Made by a program: the position numbers and the translations under genes
Assembly (NCBI RefSeq): GCF_024692365.1
Contig: NZ_JAILMR010000004.1
Span: 1 to 54,165 of the forward strand
Direction: 5' to 3'
DNA from: Ruminococcus sp.
GTDB lineage: Bacteria > Bacillota > Clostridia > Oscillospirales > Ruminococcaceae
Length of the DNA: 54,165 bases
The notes under the pieces: generated by a model
Database searches by the model: none
Told to the model about the DNA's origin: nothing
Seen by the model: the letters and a program-made list of their open reading frames with translations, nothing else
Part shown: positions 1 through 7,036 of the stretch, one piece after another
How positions within the stretch are numbered: position 1 is the first letter of the stretch
Layout: each line of letters opens with the position of its first letter

Positions 1-1
1 T

Positions 2-121
2 AAGATCCCTTACGATGTACTTGCAAGAGTTTCCAATCGCCTTACAAATGAAGTTGAACACGTCAACAGAGTAGTGTATGATATTACTTCAAAGCCTCCG
101 GGAACAGTGGAGTGGGAATAA
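2..121 (+). CDS. guaA: GMP synthase (glutamine-hydrolysing), C-terminal end only
   Basis: The window opens inside a gene whose last 39 codons read ...[19 protein letters not shown] and stop at TAA (119-121). This is the characteristic C-terminus of GuaA, the enzyme that aminates XMP to GMP in purine synthesis; the tail belongs to the dimerisation domain. Only the 3' end is present, so nothing can be said about the catalytic domains. The last codons (GAG TGG GAA TAA) are the attachment core of the integrated element that follows. The element replaces the downstream flank but leaves the coding sequence intact, a common arrangement for elements that use the guaA 3' end. Confidence 0.93.
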   Translation, partial: KIPYDVLARVSNRLTNEVEHVNRVVYDITSKPPGTVEWE

Positions 122-123
122 TA
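110..123. repeat. attL core (direct repeat copy 1)
   Basis: GAGTGGGAATAATA begins in the third-last sense codon of guaA and runs two bases past the TAA stop. It is identical to 11401-11414. It is read as the crossover core because the flanking bases differ outside these 14 positions and an integrase gene lies inside. Confidence 0.85.
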
Positions 124-159
124 AACGCCTCGAAAAATAGGGCGTAAACACGCCAAAAG

Positions 160-218
160 CCGTTATCAAACCGTTATCATGGCAACGATTTGGCAACAAT
201 TCTCTATTATCGGCAACA
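160..218. promoter_or_regulatory. Candidate integrase/excisionase arm-binding sites, left end
   Basis: Directly inside attL are two copies of CCGTTATCA (160-168 and 171-179, 11 bases apart), followed by three GGCAAC motifs (TGGCAAC at 180-186, TGGCAACA at 191-198, GGCAACA at 212-218). The right end of the element carries two more (11282-11289 and 11293-11300). Short repeats at both ends of the element are what arm-type binding sites of a tyrosine integrase look like. Binding is inferred. Confidence 0.55.
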
Positions 219-244
219 GTATAAAAATAATTGTCTGAAAAGAT

Positions 245-286
245 AAGAGCTATCTGATTCGTATTTGAATCGGATAGCTCTTTTTG
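245..286 (+). terminator. Rho-independent terminator inside the left end
   Basis: A 16-base inverted repeat with one mismatch (245-260 and 267-282, loop GTATTT) is followed by TTTTT on the plus strand. It can stop guaA transcripts, whose own terminator has been moved 11.3 kb away, and it also lies just downstream of the minus-strand SIMPL gene. Confidence 0.8.
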
Positions 287-287
287 T

Positions 288-920
288 TTATTCTATTATC
301 CATTCCACGTCAACGTGTTCATATTCGGTAATTAGAGGGGCTTGAAGTCTGTTTGATTTTGAACGAGAATGTGTTTCACCCAATTTATGTGAAAACTGAT
401 CATAATAAGCTTTTTCTTCCGAGTCATAGTTGTTATATCGTTCGCCTGCATTCAATGTTTCTATACCAACAACCTTCTGTCCCATTGCAGATGCGAGCAT
501 TTCAGCCTTTTTCTTTGAATCAAGAACTGCTTCTTTAAGGAGCTGCTCATGCACTTCTAACATATTTGTTAGTTTGAATGAAATATCCATATCAACCTTT
601 AATTGGTTTTCTTTTATTATTTCTGATAACCTGTTAATCACATTCATATCAAAGGGCATTCTTAATTCAATTTCCCTTTCAGCACTGATTTCCAACTTGT
701 CGTCATACATATCCTGTGATACATCAGCATTCGACATATGAATCAAATTGATGTCTATTCCTTGCTTTTCAAGTAGATCAAGGAATAAATCACACTGTGA
801 CATAGATGTTTCGATTGCCTGGGCCGTATCATTTCCCCAAGCCTTAAAACTCAGCTTAATGTACATGATATCACAAGTAAATTCTTTTCTTGCCTTTCCA
901 ACTACTTTAAGTGTTCCCAT
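288..920 (-). CDS. SIMPL domain (DUF541) protein
   Basis: A 210-residue protein without a signal peptide or membrane segment, with the alternating strand/helix pattern of the SIMPL family (the family of E. coli YggE). Family members are often exported and linked loosely to oxidative stress; this one appears cytoplasmic. It opens with a short strand (MGTLKVVGKA) and has a long central segment rich in Glu and Asp. Its ATG overlaps the stop of the upstream XRE gene by one base (TAATG), and an AGGAGG ribosome site lies inside that gene, so the two are translationally coupled and share the repressor's promoter. Its role in the element is unknown. The fold assignment is from overall pattern, not a search. 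Confidence 0.6.
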   Translation of the reverse strand: MGTLKVVGKARKEFTCDIMYIKLSFKAWGNDTAQAIETSMSQCDLFLDLLEKQGIDINLIHMSNADVSQDMYDDKLEISAEREIELRMPFDMNVINRLSEIIKENQLKVDMDISFKLTNMLEVHEQLLKEAVLDSKKKAEMLASAMGQKVVGIETLNAGERYNNYDSEEKAYYDQFSHKLGETHSRSKSNRLQAPLITEYEHVDVEWIIE

Positions 921-1411
921 TACGATTCCTCCTTTAATATCATCAAATCCTTTTCATTCCGCTCCGCCTCCGACCTCGGATACCTGTATCTCCACTGGTC
1001 ATACTCCTCACGGCTGATCTCCCCATTGCGGTATTTCTGAGCCATTTCCTCCCAGGGTTCGAGCAGACCTGTCATTTTCGCAAAGGTCGAGCCGTTCTGC
1101 CTGTTGATGCGGATACAGATCTCACCGTCCAGACGGTCGATCTTGAAGCCATATAAGTCCTCTAAAGCAAACAGCGTGTGCATAAGCCCGGTGTAGCTGT
1201 CGATGTTCGGCACATTCAGAGCCTCTGTCGATACGTCAAGTACATCGGCAAGCTGCTCTACAAGGTCAGCTTTGGGCGTTCTCGAACCGGATTCATACTG
1301 CGCCATACGAATATCGGCTGTCCGTTCCGAGAAGCCGACCTGCAAGCCTAAGAACTTCTGTGTCATACCTCTGAGGTTTCTGATAAACCTGATCCTCTCA
1401 CCTATTGCCAT
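920..1411 (-). CDS. XRE-family helix-turn-helix repressor of the element
   Basis: A 163-residue protein starting MAIGERIRFIRNLRGMTQ with a Cro/C1-type helix-turn-helix in the first ~65 residues, followed by a ~100-residue C-terminal part of unknown function. An upstream in-frame ATG at 1456 exists, but the ATG at 1411 has a GGAGG eight bases before it and matches the usual family start. The gene is divergent from the excisionase/integrase operon. Three identical-looking motifs spaced exactly 34 bases apart lie across both promoters, so it is likely a self-regulating switch that keeps excision genes off. SIMPL follows in the same transcript. Confidence 0.8.
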   Translation of the reverse strand: MAIGERIRFIRNLRGMTQKFLGLQVGFSERTADIRMAQYESGSRTPKADLVEQLADVLDVSTEALNVPNIDSYTGLMHTLFALEDLYGFKIDRLDGEICIRINRQNGSTFAKMTGLLEPWEEMAQKYRNGEISREEYDQWRYRYPRSEAERNEKDLMILKEES

Positions 1412-1469
1412 ATTGTTGCCCTCCATTTTCAATTGGCTGACGATTTGCGCCGCCATATTTCACAAATCA

Positions 1470-1499
1470 ATTATAACATATATGCTTAGTGTTTGTCAA
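1470..1499 (-). promoter_or_regulatory. Promoter of the XRE-SIMPL operon
   Basis: On the minus strand, TTGACA (1494-1499) and TATAAT (1470-1475) are separated by 18 bases. One copy of the ATGYTTAGT motif (1482-1490) lies in the spacer, which suggests autoregulation. Confidence 0.75.
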
Positions 1500-1558
1500 G
1501 ATAGTAGAAATAAAAATGTTTAGTGATTTTATACTTGACATAACTCTATATGTTTAGT
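1482..1558. promoter_or_regulatory. Three-site operator with exact 34-base phasing
   Basis: ATGCTTAGT (1482-1490), ATGTTTAGT (1516-1524) and ATGTTTAGT (1550-1558) occur with start-to-start distances of 34 and 34 bases. The first lies in the leftward promoter spacer, the third overlaps the rightward -10 box, and the second lies midway. The XRE protein encoded next door is the obvious candidate ligand. Confidence 0.7.
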
Positions 1559-1563
1559 ATAAT
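1535..1563 (+). promoter_or_regulatory. Promoter of the excisionase-integrase-mobilization operon
   Basis: TTGACA (1535-1540), a 17-base spacer and TATAAT (1558-1563) form a consensus sigma-A promoter about 50 bases before the first gene. The 5' leader contains an 8-base inverted repeat (1572-1579 with 1588-1595). Confidence 0.85.
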
Positions 1564-1615
1564 AAAATCAGAACTTAACGATTTAGAGTTAAGTTAGAGA
1601 AAGGAGATACTCTTA

Positions 1616-1819
1616 ATGACAGATAAAAATTTTATGAGAGTTGAAGATGTTGCCAGGGAGCTTGATGTATCCAAGTCCTATGCTTATAAGATAGTGCAGA
1701 AGCTCAACAAAGAGCTTGAAGCCAAGGGATATATCACGATCTCGGGCAGAGTAAACAGACAATACTTCCTCAAAAGGACTTGCTACGGCGGTTCTGCTGA
1801 GGACAGCGAAAGGAAGTGA
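1616..1819 (+). CDS. Excisionase-like small helix-turn-helix protein
   Basis: A 67-residue protein with a helix-turn-helix over most of its length (VEDVARELDVSKSYAYKIVQ) followed by a basic tail. Small proteins of this type directly before a tyrosine integrase usually act as directionality factors or activators. AAGGAG lies ten bases before the ATG. The stop is four bases before the integrase start, and the integrase ribosome site lies within its last codons, so the two are made together. A role in excision is inferred from position and size; the protein could instead be a simple transcriptional regulator. Confidence 0.7.
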   Translation: MTDKNFMRVEDVARELDVSKSYAYKIVQKLNKELEAKGYITISGRVNRQYFLKRTCYGGSAEDSERK

Positions 1820-1823
1820 TACG

Positions 1824-2930
1824 ATGTCAGTCTACAAGGACGGCAGCAAGTGGCGTGTGATCTACCGCTACAACGACAGCCGTGGTGAACGCAAACAGAC
1901 ACAGAAGCGTGGTTTCTCCACAAAGAAAGAAGCTCAGGCGTGGGAACGTGAGCAGATGAATAAGACGGAATCCAGCCTTGATATGACCTTTGAGAGCTTT
2001 TCGGAGATTTACTTCGAGGACATGAAGAAGCGTCTGAAAGACAACACTTGGCACACCAAGGAGCATATCCTCCGCACAAAGCTGATCCCGTTCTTCGGGA
2101 AAAGAAAGATGTGCGACATTCAGCCCAAAGATGTGATAGCGTGGCAGAATGAAATGCTCGAAGGCTCTACCAAGACAGGCAAGCCGTATTCGCCTGTGTA
2201 TCTTAAAACGCTTCATAATCAGCTCAGTGCTGTGTTCAACTATGCCGTGAAGTTCTACGGACTGCCGAGCAATCCCGCAGCCAAGGCAGGCAATATGGGC
2301 AAAGCCAAGAGCCGTGAAATGCTGTTCTGGACGCAGGAGGAGTACAAGAAGTTCGCAGAGGTCATGATGGACAAGCCCGTTTCGTTCTATGCCTTTGAGA
2401 TGCTTTACTGGTGCGGTATCCGTGAGGGTGAGCTTCTCGCTCTCACTCCTGCCGATTTCGACTTTGAGAAGCAGACGGTCTCGATCACAAAGTCCTATCA
2501 GCGTATCAAGGGGCAGGATATTATCACCGATCCGAAAACCGCCAAGAGCAACCGTGTTGTGAAGATGCCTGATTTTCTTTCTCAGGAGATGCAGGACTTC
2601 ATCGGTCAGCTTTACGGTATCGGAGAACATGATCGTATGTTCATGATAACCAAGAGTTACCTGCACCATGAGATGGACAGAGGTGCGAAAGAATCGGGCG
2701 TGAAGCGTATCCGCATTCATGACCTCAGACACTCGCATATCTCTTTGCTCATTGAAATGGGGTTCTCTGCTGTTGCGATAGCGGACAGGGTAGGTCATGA
2801 GAGTATTGATATTACATATCGCTACGCTCATTTGTTCCCCAGCACACAAAACGAGATGGCTGACAAGCTCAGTGACCTCAGAAATGACGATACGGAGGGA
2901 TGTGATGCAGATGTCAGCGAAAAACCTTGA
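1824..2930 (+). CDS. int: Tyrosine-type site-specific integrase
   Basis: A 368-residue phage/ICE-type integrase. Residues 1-50 form the AP2-like arm-binding domain (VYKDGSKWRVIYRY...), about 55-150 the SAM-like core-binding domain, and about 165-345 the catalytic domain. The catalytic set is visible: Arg200 (CGIREGELLAL), His299 and Arg302 (HDLRH), His325 (VGHES) and Tyr334 (TYRYAHL). It should recombine the element's attP with the 14-base core at the guaA 3' end, forming attL and attR at 110-123 and 11401-11414. The protein is full length and all residues expected for activity are present. It is in the operon driven from 1535 and is likely controlled by the XRE repressor. Confidence 0.95.
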   Translation: MSVYKDGSKWRVIYRYNDSRGERKQTQKRGFSTKKEAQAWEREQMNKTESSLDMTFESFSEIYFEDMKKRLKDNTWHTKEHILRTKLIPFFGKRKMCDIQPKDVIAWQNEMLEGSTKTGKPYSPVYLKTLHNQLSAVFNYAVKFYGLPSNPAAKAGNMGKAKSREMLFWTQEEYKKFAEVMMDKPVSFYAFEMLYWCGIREGELLALTPADFDFEKQTVSITKSYQRIKGQDIITDPKTAKSNRVVKMPDFLSQEMQDFIGQLYGIGEHDRMFMITKSYLHHEMDRGAKESGVKRIRIHDLRHSHISLLIEMGFSAVAIADRVGHESIDITYRYAHLFPSTQNEMADKLSDLRNDDTEGCDADVSEKP

Positions 2931-3237
2931 CAGCAAAGGGCGTTTCAGATCGAGAACGATTGGCTTCCGTGTCTCGCCCGAAGAAGATCAGCTGATCAAC
3001 TCGGCTGTGGCTCTCTCAGGACTGACCAAGCAGGATTATATCGTGAAGCGGCTGCTTTGTCGTGATGTAGTCGTGCAGGGCAATCCGAGAGTGTACAAGG
3101 CTTTGAAGAATCAGCTTGCGGAAGTCCTCAGTGAGCTGCGAAGAATACAGAACGGCTCTGCTGTGGACGATGAGCTGTTGTCCACGATACAGCTCATTAC
3201 AACAACTCTGAATGGTCTGAAAGGAGATAGAGAATGA
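2905..3237 (+). CDS. MobC-like plasmid mobilization accessory protein
   Basis: A 110-residue protein with a ribbon-helix-helix N-terminus (IGFRVSPEEDQLINSAVALS) and a helical C-terminus, the layout of MobC-type relaxosome proteins that bind near the transfer origin and help the relaxase open it. The chosen ATG at 2905 has GGAGG six bases before it; longer upstream starts lie inside the integrase gene without ribosome sites. It overlaps the 3' end of int and its stop overlaps the next start in ATGA, showing a tight operon. The MobC assignment is by size, motif and the relaxase in the same cluster. Confidence 0.7.
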   Translation: MQMSAKNLDSKGRFRSRTIGFRVSPEEDQLINSAVALSGLTKQDYIVKRLLCRDVVVQGNPRVYKALKNQLAEVLSELRRIQNGSAVDDELLSTIQLITTTLNGLKGDRE

Positions 3238-4589
3238 CCGAAGAAATAGAAATGACCGCCCTTGACGCACCTGTTGGCGCAGGTGCAGGGCAGTCACTTG
3301 ATTTAACACCTACTATTATACCAGATTACGGGGAGAATTTCAACCCCACAGCCGAGGAAATGTTTGAAGCGCAGATGCAGTATGAACAGGAAATGCAGGC
3401 ACAGGCTCAGGCGGAGCGTGAATCCGCACCCGGCTTTATGCAGACTGTTTCGATGCCGGAACTTTACGAAATGGTTTACCCAGGGAAACCGCCAATTATC
3501 GACCACTTTCTCTATCCAGGCACTTACCTGTTTGTTGGTGCGCCGAAGGTCGGCAAGAGTTTTATGATGGCTCAGATCGCCTATCATGTTAGCTCGGGAA
3601 CGCCGATGTGGAACTATTCCGTCCGCAAGGGTACGGTGCTGTATCTCGCTCTGGAGGACGATTACCGCAGATTGCAGGAGCGCCTGTATCGAATGTTCGG
3701 CACGGAAACAACGCCCGATCTTTTCTTTTCAGTTGCTTCAAAGTCGCTGAACGAGGGGCTGCTCGATCAGCTCGGCACGTTCATGAACGAACACCCCGAT
3801 ACCTCGGTTGTCATCATCGACACGTTACAGAAAGTCCGTGAAGCCGAGAGCGACACTTACAGCTATGCGAGGGACTACGATATTATCGCAGGGCTGAAAG
3901 CCTTTGCCGACAGGACGGGTATATGCCTGATACTCGTACACCACACTCGCAAGCAAAAGTCCGATGACAGCTTTGACTGTATCTCCGGCACGAACGGTCT
4001 GCTCGGTGCAGCGGACGGGGCGTTTATCATGTACAAGAATAAACGCTCCGACGGCGATGCAACTATTGAGGTGTCGGGCAGAGATCAGCCGGATAAGAAG
4101 TATATGCTCACCCTAAACAAAGAAACGCTGTGTTGGGAACTGAGCGGAGAGAAATCTCCCGAATACACCGAACCGCCTGAGCCTGTGCTTGAAGCAATCG
4201 GCAATTTCGTGAATGAGGACAATCCCTCTTGGGAGGGTACAGCTACCGAGCTGATTGAAAAGCTGGAGCTTGACATCAAGCCCAATGCTCTTTCTTTGAA
4301 GCTGAATGTTAATGCAGGGAAGCTGTATAATTTGTACTTCGTACAGTACAGCAACAAGCGTACTCACAAAGGCAGAAAAATCACGCTCCGTTATGACGAG
4401 AATCACCCGATCGTGATTGAGCCTGAGCCTATTGTTGAGGAAGTTCCTACCATTCCTGACGAGGAACAGGATACGGGTTCTCTCCGTGTTGTAAAAGAGT
4501 ACACTATCAGTTCTGAAAATATCAATGAATATGCAGGTGAGGATTATGACAGAGCCTATCAGAAAATGATCGAGAATTGTTTGGCGTGA
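3234..4589 (+). CDS. RepA-like AAA ATPase / replicative helicase
   Basis: A 451-residue RecA-fold ATPase of the AAA_25 (RepA helicase-like) type. The Walker A is GAPKVGKS at residues 102-109, the Walker B is the VVIIDTLQ segment near residue 190, and a sensor-like VHHTRKQ follows. The N-terminal 90 residues are Gln/Glu-rich and the C-terminal ~120 residues probably bind DNA. Proteins of this type unwind or initiate at plasmid origins, and several mobilizable elements use them to replicate their excised circle. A palindrome packed with TGACG octamers begins at its stop codon, consistent with an origin next to its initiator. Starts by ATGA overlap with the MobC-like gene. Confidence 0.75.
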   Translation: MTEEIEMTALDAPVGAGAGQSLDLTPTIIPDYGENFNPTAEEMFEAQMQYEQEMQAQAQAERESAPGFMQTVSMPELYEMVYPGKPPIIDHFLYPGTYLFVGAPKVGKSFMMAQIAYHVSSGTPMWNYSVRKGTVLYLALEDDYRRLQERLYRMFGTETTPDLFFSVASKSLNEGLLDQLGTFMNEHPDTSVVIIDTLQKVREAESDTYSYARDYDIIAGLKAFADRTGICLILVHHTRKQKSDDSFDCISGTNGLLGAADGAFIMYKNKRSDGDATIEVSGRDQPDKKYMLTLNKETLCWELSGEKSPEYTEPPEPVLEAIGNFVNEDNPSWEGTATELIEKLELDIKPNALSLKLNVNAGKLYNLYFVQYSNKRTHKGRKITLRYDENHPIVIEPEPIVEEVPTIPDEEQDTGSLRVVKEYTISSENINEYAGEDYDRAYQKMIENCLA

Positions 4590-4674
4590 CGATGCGTGAC
4601 GGTCGTGACGATGTTTGTGAGGTCTCAAAAAGACCGTCACCATCGACACGCATCGTCACGGGGGAGTGACGGAC
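4586..4674. repeat. Iteron-like palindrome, candidate replication origin
   Basis: A perfect 13-base inverted repeat, GTGACGATGCGTG (4586-4598) and CACGCATCGTCAC (4647-4659), encloses a smaller hairpin (GGTCT/AGACC near 4621-4635). Six TGACG-type octamers occur in 88 bases: TGACGATG at 4587 and 4606, TGACGGTC at 4597, reverse-strand copies at 4632 and 4651, and TGACGGAC at 4667. Such clustered repeats directly after a RepA-like gene resemble a plasmid origin. A structured 3' end or partial terminator is the alternative. Confidence 0.5.
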
Positions 4675-4732
4675 ATTTTTGTCCATTAGGTCATGAACAA
4701 TTTTCGATTTCATGGAAAGGGGGTGTGATGAT

Positions 4733-4915
4733 ATGTTCGATATGGAAAAGGTGAAAGTGCTGACTTCTCTGCTTAAAGAAAGAAGCTGTCTTGATGTGCG
4801 TGAAGCTGTCGCCCGCAGCATTCACTACCTCAACGGTTACGAGAGCTATCTTTATCATGATGAGGTAAAGTATCTGCTCGAAACTCTCGGTGTCGAGGAA
4901 GAGCCGCCGTTCTGA
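4733..4915 (+). CDS. Small hypothetical protein of the element
   Basis: A 60-residue acidic helical protein (MFDMEKVKVLTSLLKERSC...). The ATG at 4733 has an AAAGGGGGTG ribosome site at 4717-4725, eight bases upstream, and is preferred to the ATG at 4712. It lies between the RepA-like gene with its repeat cluster and the relaxase leader. No family is recognised. Its size and helical nature would suit a small DNA- or protein-binding accessory factor, but that is a guess. Confidence 0.55.
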   Translation: MFDMEKVKVLTSLLKERSCLDVREAVARSIHYLNGYESYLYHDEVKYLLETLGVEEEPPF

Positions 4916-5348
4916 TTCAGAAAAGTGAACTTGCTCATTTTTGAGCGGGTTAATTTCATCAAAATCCGCATAGGCTTTTACTCAAATTCGAGTAAAACTT
5001 CTGCGATGTTTTTCCAAAAATGTAATGCGGATTTTTGAAAAAATGTAGTGCAGATTTTGGCATTACTGTGTCCACAATTTCGGCTGCTCCGTCAGCCGTT
5101 CAGCCTCGCAGAGCCCCATAAGCATTTTTGATAGTCCGAATAGGCTGTCAAAAGTGCTTTGGGGTTACTGGCGGCGCACCGCAAGTAAATTCCGGCTCTC
5201 CGAGCCGTTTGGTTTGCCGATCTCCGTATCGTTGCAAGCCAATTTCAAAGCCCGTCAAGGGCGCTCATCATCGCATAGGCGGTGAGCCTTATGCGTATGA
5301 TTATCCCTCGTCAGAGGGTTCAGATATAGATATAAAAGGAGACATTTT
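4916..5348. other. Relaxase leader, candidate oriT region
   Basis: These 430 non-coding bases before the MobV relaxase gene are full of repeats. There is a hairpin TTTTACTC/GAGTAAAA (4976-4997) and two tandem ~22-base near-copies containing ATGTARTGCRGATTTT (5016-5037 and 5038-5060). A long imperfect inverted repeat has arms near CCCCATAAGCA (5114) and AGTGCTTTGGGG (ending 5164). After it come a GGCGGCGCACCGCAAG stretch and a perfect CGGCTC/GAGCCG hairpin (5193-5207). Transfer origins of mobilizable elements usually lie just upstream of the relaxase as an inverted repeat followed by the nick site, so 5111-5210 is the best candidate. The nick position cannot be named from sequence alone. Confidence 0.5.
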
Positions 5349-6548
5349 ATGAGTACAAAATCTATCTCGATGTGCGAGGGCAAAGGCAGCCTTTCACATA
5401 ACAACCGAGAGTTTACTGCCAAGAATATCGACCCGCTCAGGACACCTGATAACATCATTTTTGTTCAGCAGGACTTGGGTGAAACGTATCACAATCTTTT
5501 CGATGAAGCGGTAGAGAGATACAACGCTCGTCAGAAAAGAAATGACCGCAAGATCAGCGACTATTTTGAACACCTGTTCAACCGTCCGCCGAGTAAGAGT
5601 GTGATCGAGGGTGCAAACAAGCAGAAAAGTTTCTACGAACACCTCGTCTACATTGGCACGAAAAATGACTCGGCTGTCGGCACTCCCGATGCTGAGATCA
5701 CGGCTGAGTGTTTGCGTGAATATATGGAGGGCTTTCAGGCGAGAAATCCTAACCTTTATGTCTTCAATGCCGTGATGCACCTCGATGAAGCCACGCCGCA
5801 TTTGCACATAGACTATATCCCTCTCGGACATTACAGCAGAGGTCTTGAAGTTCGCAACGCTAAGAACAAAGCGCTCGATGAAATGGGCTTTGAAAATGAC
5901 GCTCACTCCAACAACCGTTGGCGGCTCCATGAGTGGGAAGTTCTGAGGGATATTTGCAACGCCCATGGCATTGAGATCAGCGAGCCGAAGAAGTCCAGAG
6001 GTTACAGCTACACAGTTGAGGAATATGGTGAGCATGAGGATGAGATCAGGCGGTTGAATGAGGAAAAGGCACAGGCTATTTCCGAGCGTGATGAAGCCCA
6101 AGCTGAACTTGACAAGGCGGCTAAGAAGAAAGTCAAGCTCGATGAGATCGAGGGTATTGAAGCCAAGGAGTCGATGTTCGGTAAAAAGGTCACACTCGCA
6201 AAAGAGGACTATGATAGGCTCAGCGACACCGCCAAAAAGTATGTGGCTATGGTCAAGTCCACGAAAAATCTCAAAGCGGAGCACGACACGGCGGTGCAGG
6301 AGCGTGATGCTATGAAAACGCAGTTGTCGGCAGTTTCCTCGGAGCTTGCAGCATACAAAAAAGCAGAGGAAGAAAAAGGACTATTCACCCGTGAGAAGAT
6401 GAAAAAGGAAGCTAAGCGTATCAGCCGTGAGGACGAGCTTTCCCGTGAGTTGAGAAAGGCTAAGGTTTTCATTTCTGCCTGCGGATTGAGTTCCGACTAT
6501 CAGCAGTTCAGATACAACAGCACTACCAAAAACAAGACTTTGGAATAA
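5349..6548 (+). CDS. MobV-family relaxase (Mob/Pre)
   Basis: A 399-residue plasmid mobilization/recombination enzyme. The N-terminus has the Mob_Pre pattern (Ser-His-Asn-Asn-Arg near 16-20, then NIDP). The metal-binding histidine motif is HLDEATPHLH at residues 144-153, with His144, Asp146, Glu147, His151 and His153 as expected for MobV. Residues 200-380 are a charged coiled coil, typical of the family tail. It would nick oriT and lead the strand into a recipient through a borrowed secretion channel. AAAGGAG lies just before the ATG. The 430-base repeat-rich leader is the likely oriT. Confidence 0.9.
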   Translation: MSTKSISMCEGKGSLSHNNREFTAKNIDPLRTPDNIIFVQQDLGETYHNLFDEAVERYNARQKRNDRKISDYFEHLFNRPPSKSVIEGANKQKSFYEHLVYIGTKNDSAVGTPDAEITAECLREYMEGFQARNPNLYVFNAVMHLDEATPHLHIDYIPLGHYSRGLEVRNAKNKALDEMGFENDAHSNNRWRLHEWEVLRDICNAHGIEISEPKKSRGYSYTVEEYGEHEDEIRRLNEEKAQAISERDEAQAELDKAAKKKVKLDEIEGIEAKESMFGKKVTLAKEDYDRLSDTAKKYVAMVKSTKNLKAEHDTAVQERDAMKTQLSAVSSELAAYKKAEEEKGLFTREKMKKEAKRISREDELSRELRKAKVFISACGLSSDYQQFRYNSTTKNKTLE

Positions 6549-6561
6549 GGAGGATAATGTT

Positions 6562-6966
6562 ATGATTATCAGAAGTAAAGACAAGGTTCAGGTGAACGGC
6601 AAGAATAAGCCCGTATGGGTGCTTGACACCGATGCACTTACCGTCACTTACAACACCGCCGATGCCGAGCCGAGCGTGACTACGTTCAGCTCCGAGCATA
6701 TCAAGTATCATCTGCACTACTCGGCGGAGTACCGTCCTGCAAGGCTGAGAAAACTTGTCAATGACGGGACGATTCTCAGCTACCTGACCGAGCTTGACCG
6801 TTCCGTAGCGGAAGCCATTGAACGCCAGGTCGGAATGATGCTCGAAAATGATACTGAATATCTCAGAGCTGTGGCAGTCGGTGATCTTGCGAAGGCGATG
6901 GGGTTGGAGAACATGGATCGCCTGTGTGCGAGAGAGCCTGTGTACGCGGAGATGGTGTATGTGTGA
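6562..6966 (+). CDS. TnpV-like transposon-associated protein
   Basis: A 134-residue protein. Its middle (HIKYHLHYSAEYRPARLRKL, then a short gap and ILSYLTELDRS) follows the spacing seen in TnpV proteins of clostridial transposons and ICEs, namely a Leu/Tyr-rich helix, a Gly-x-Leu turn and an LxxxDR helix. The biochemical role of TnpV is unknown. AGGAGG precedes the ATG and the gene closes the plus-strand mobilization operon, 13 bases after the relaxase. It is followed by a two-way terminator. The family call is from pattern memory and should be treated as tentative. Confidence 0.5.
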   Translation: MIIRSKDKVQVNGKNKPVWVLDTDALTVTYNTADAEPSVTTFSSEHIKYHLHYSAEYRPARLRKLVNDGTILSYLTELDRSVAEAIERQVGMMLENDTEYLRAVAVGDLAKAMGLENMDRLCAREPVYAEMVYV

Positions 6967-6998
6967 AATAACGGAAAGAAATAGCCGTTAATAGAGTT

Positions 6999-7033
6999 AC
7001 AAGGCAGTCGATATAGCTGACTGCCTTGTTTTA
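6999..7033. terminator. Bidirectional terminator between mobilization genes and cargo
   Basis: A perfect 11-base inverted repeat (ACAAGGCAGTC at 6999-7009 and GACTGCCTTGT at 7019-7029) followed by TTTTA separates the plus-strand operon end from the minus-strand UvrA-like gene end. Confidence 0.85.
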
Positions 7034-7036
7034 GTA

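Noticed and set aside
1827..2936. A 369-codon open frame on the minus strand opposite the integrase
   Set aside because: It mirrors the integrase gene, has no ribosome site and a composition typical of an antisense shadow.
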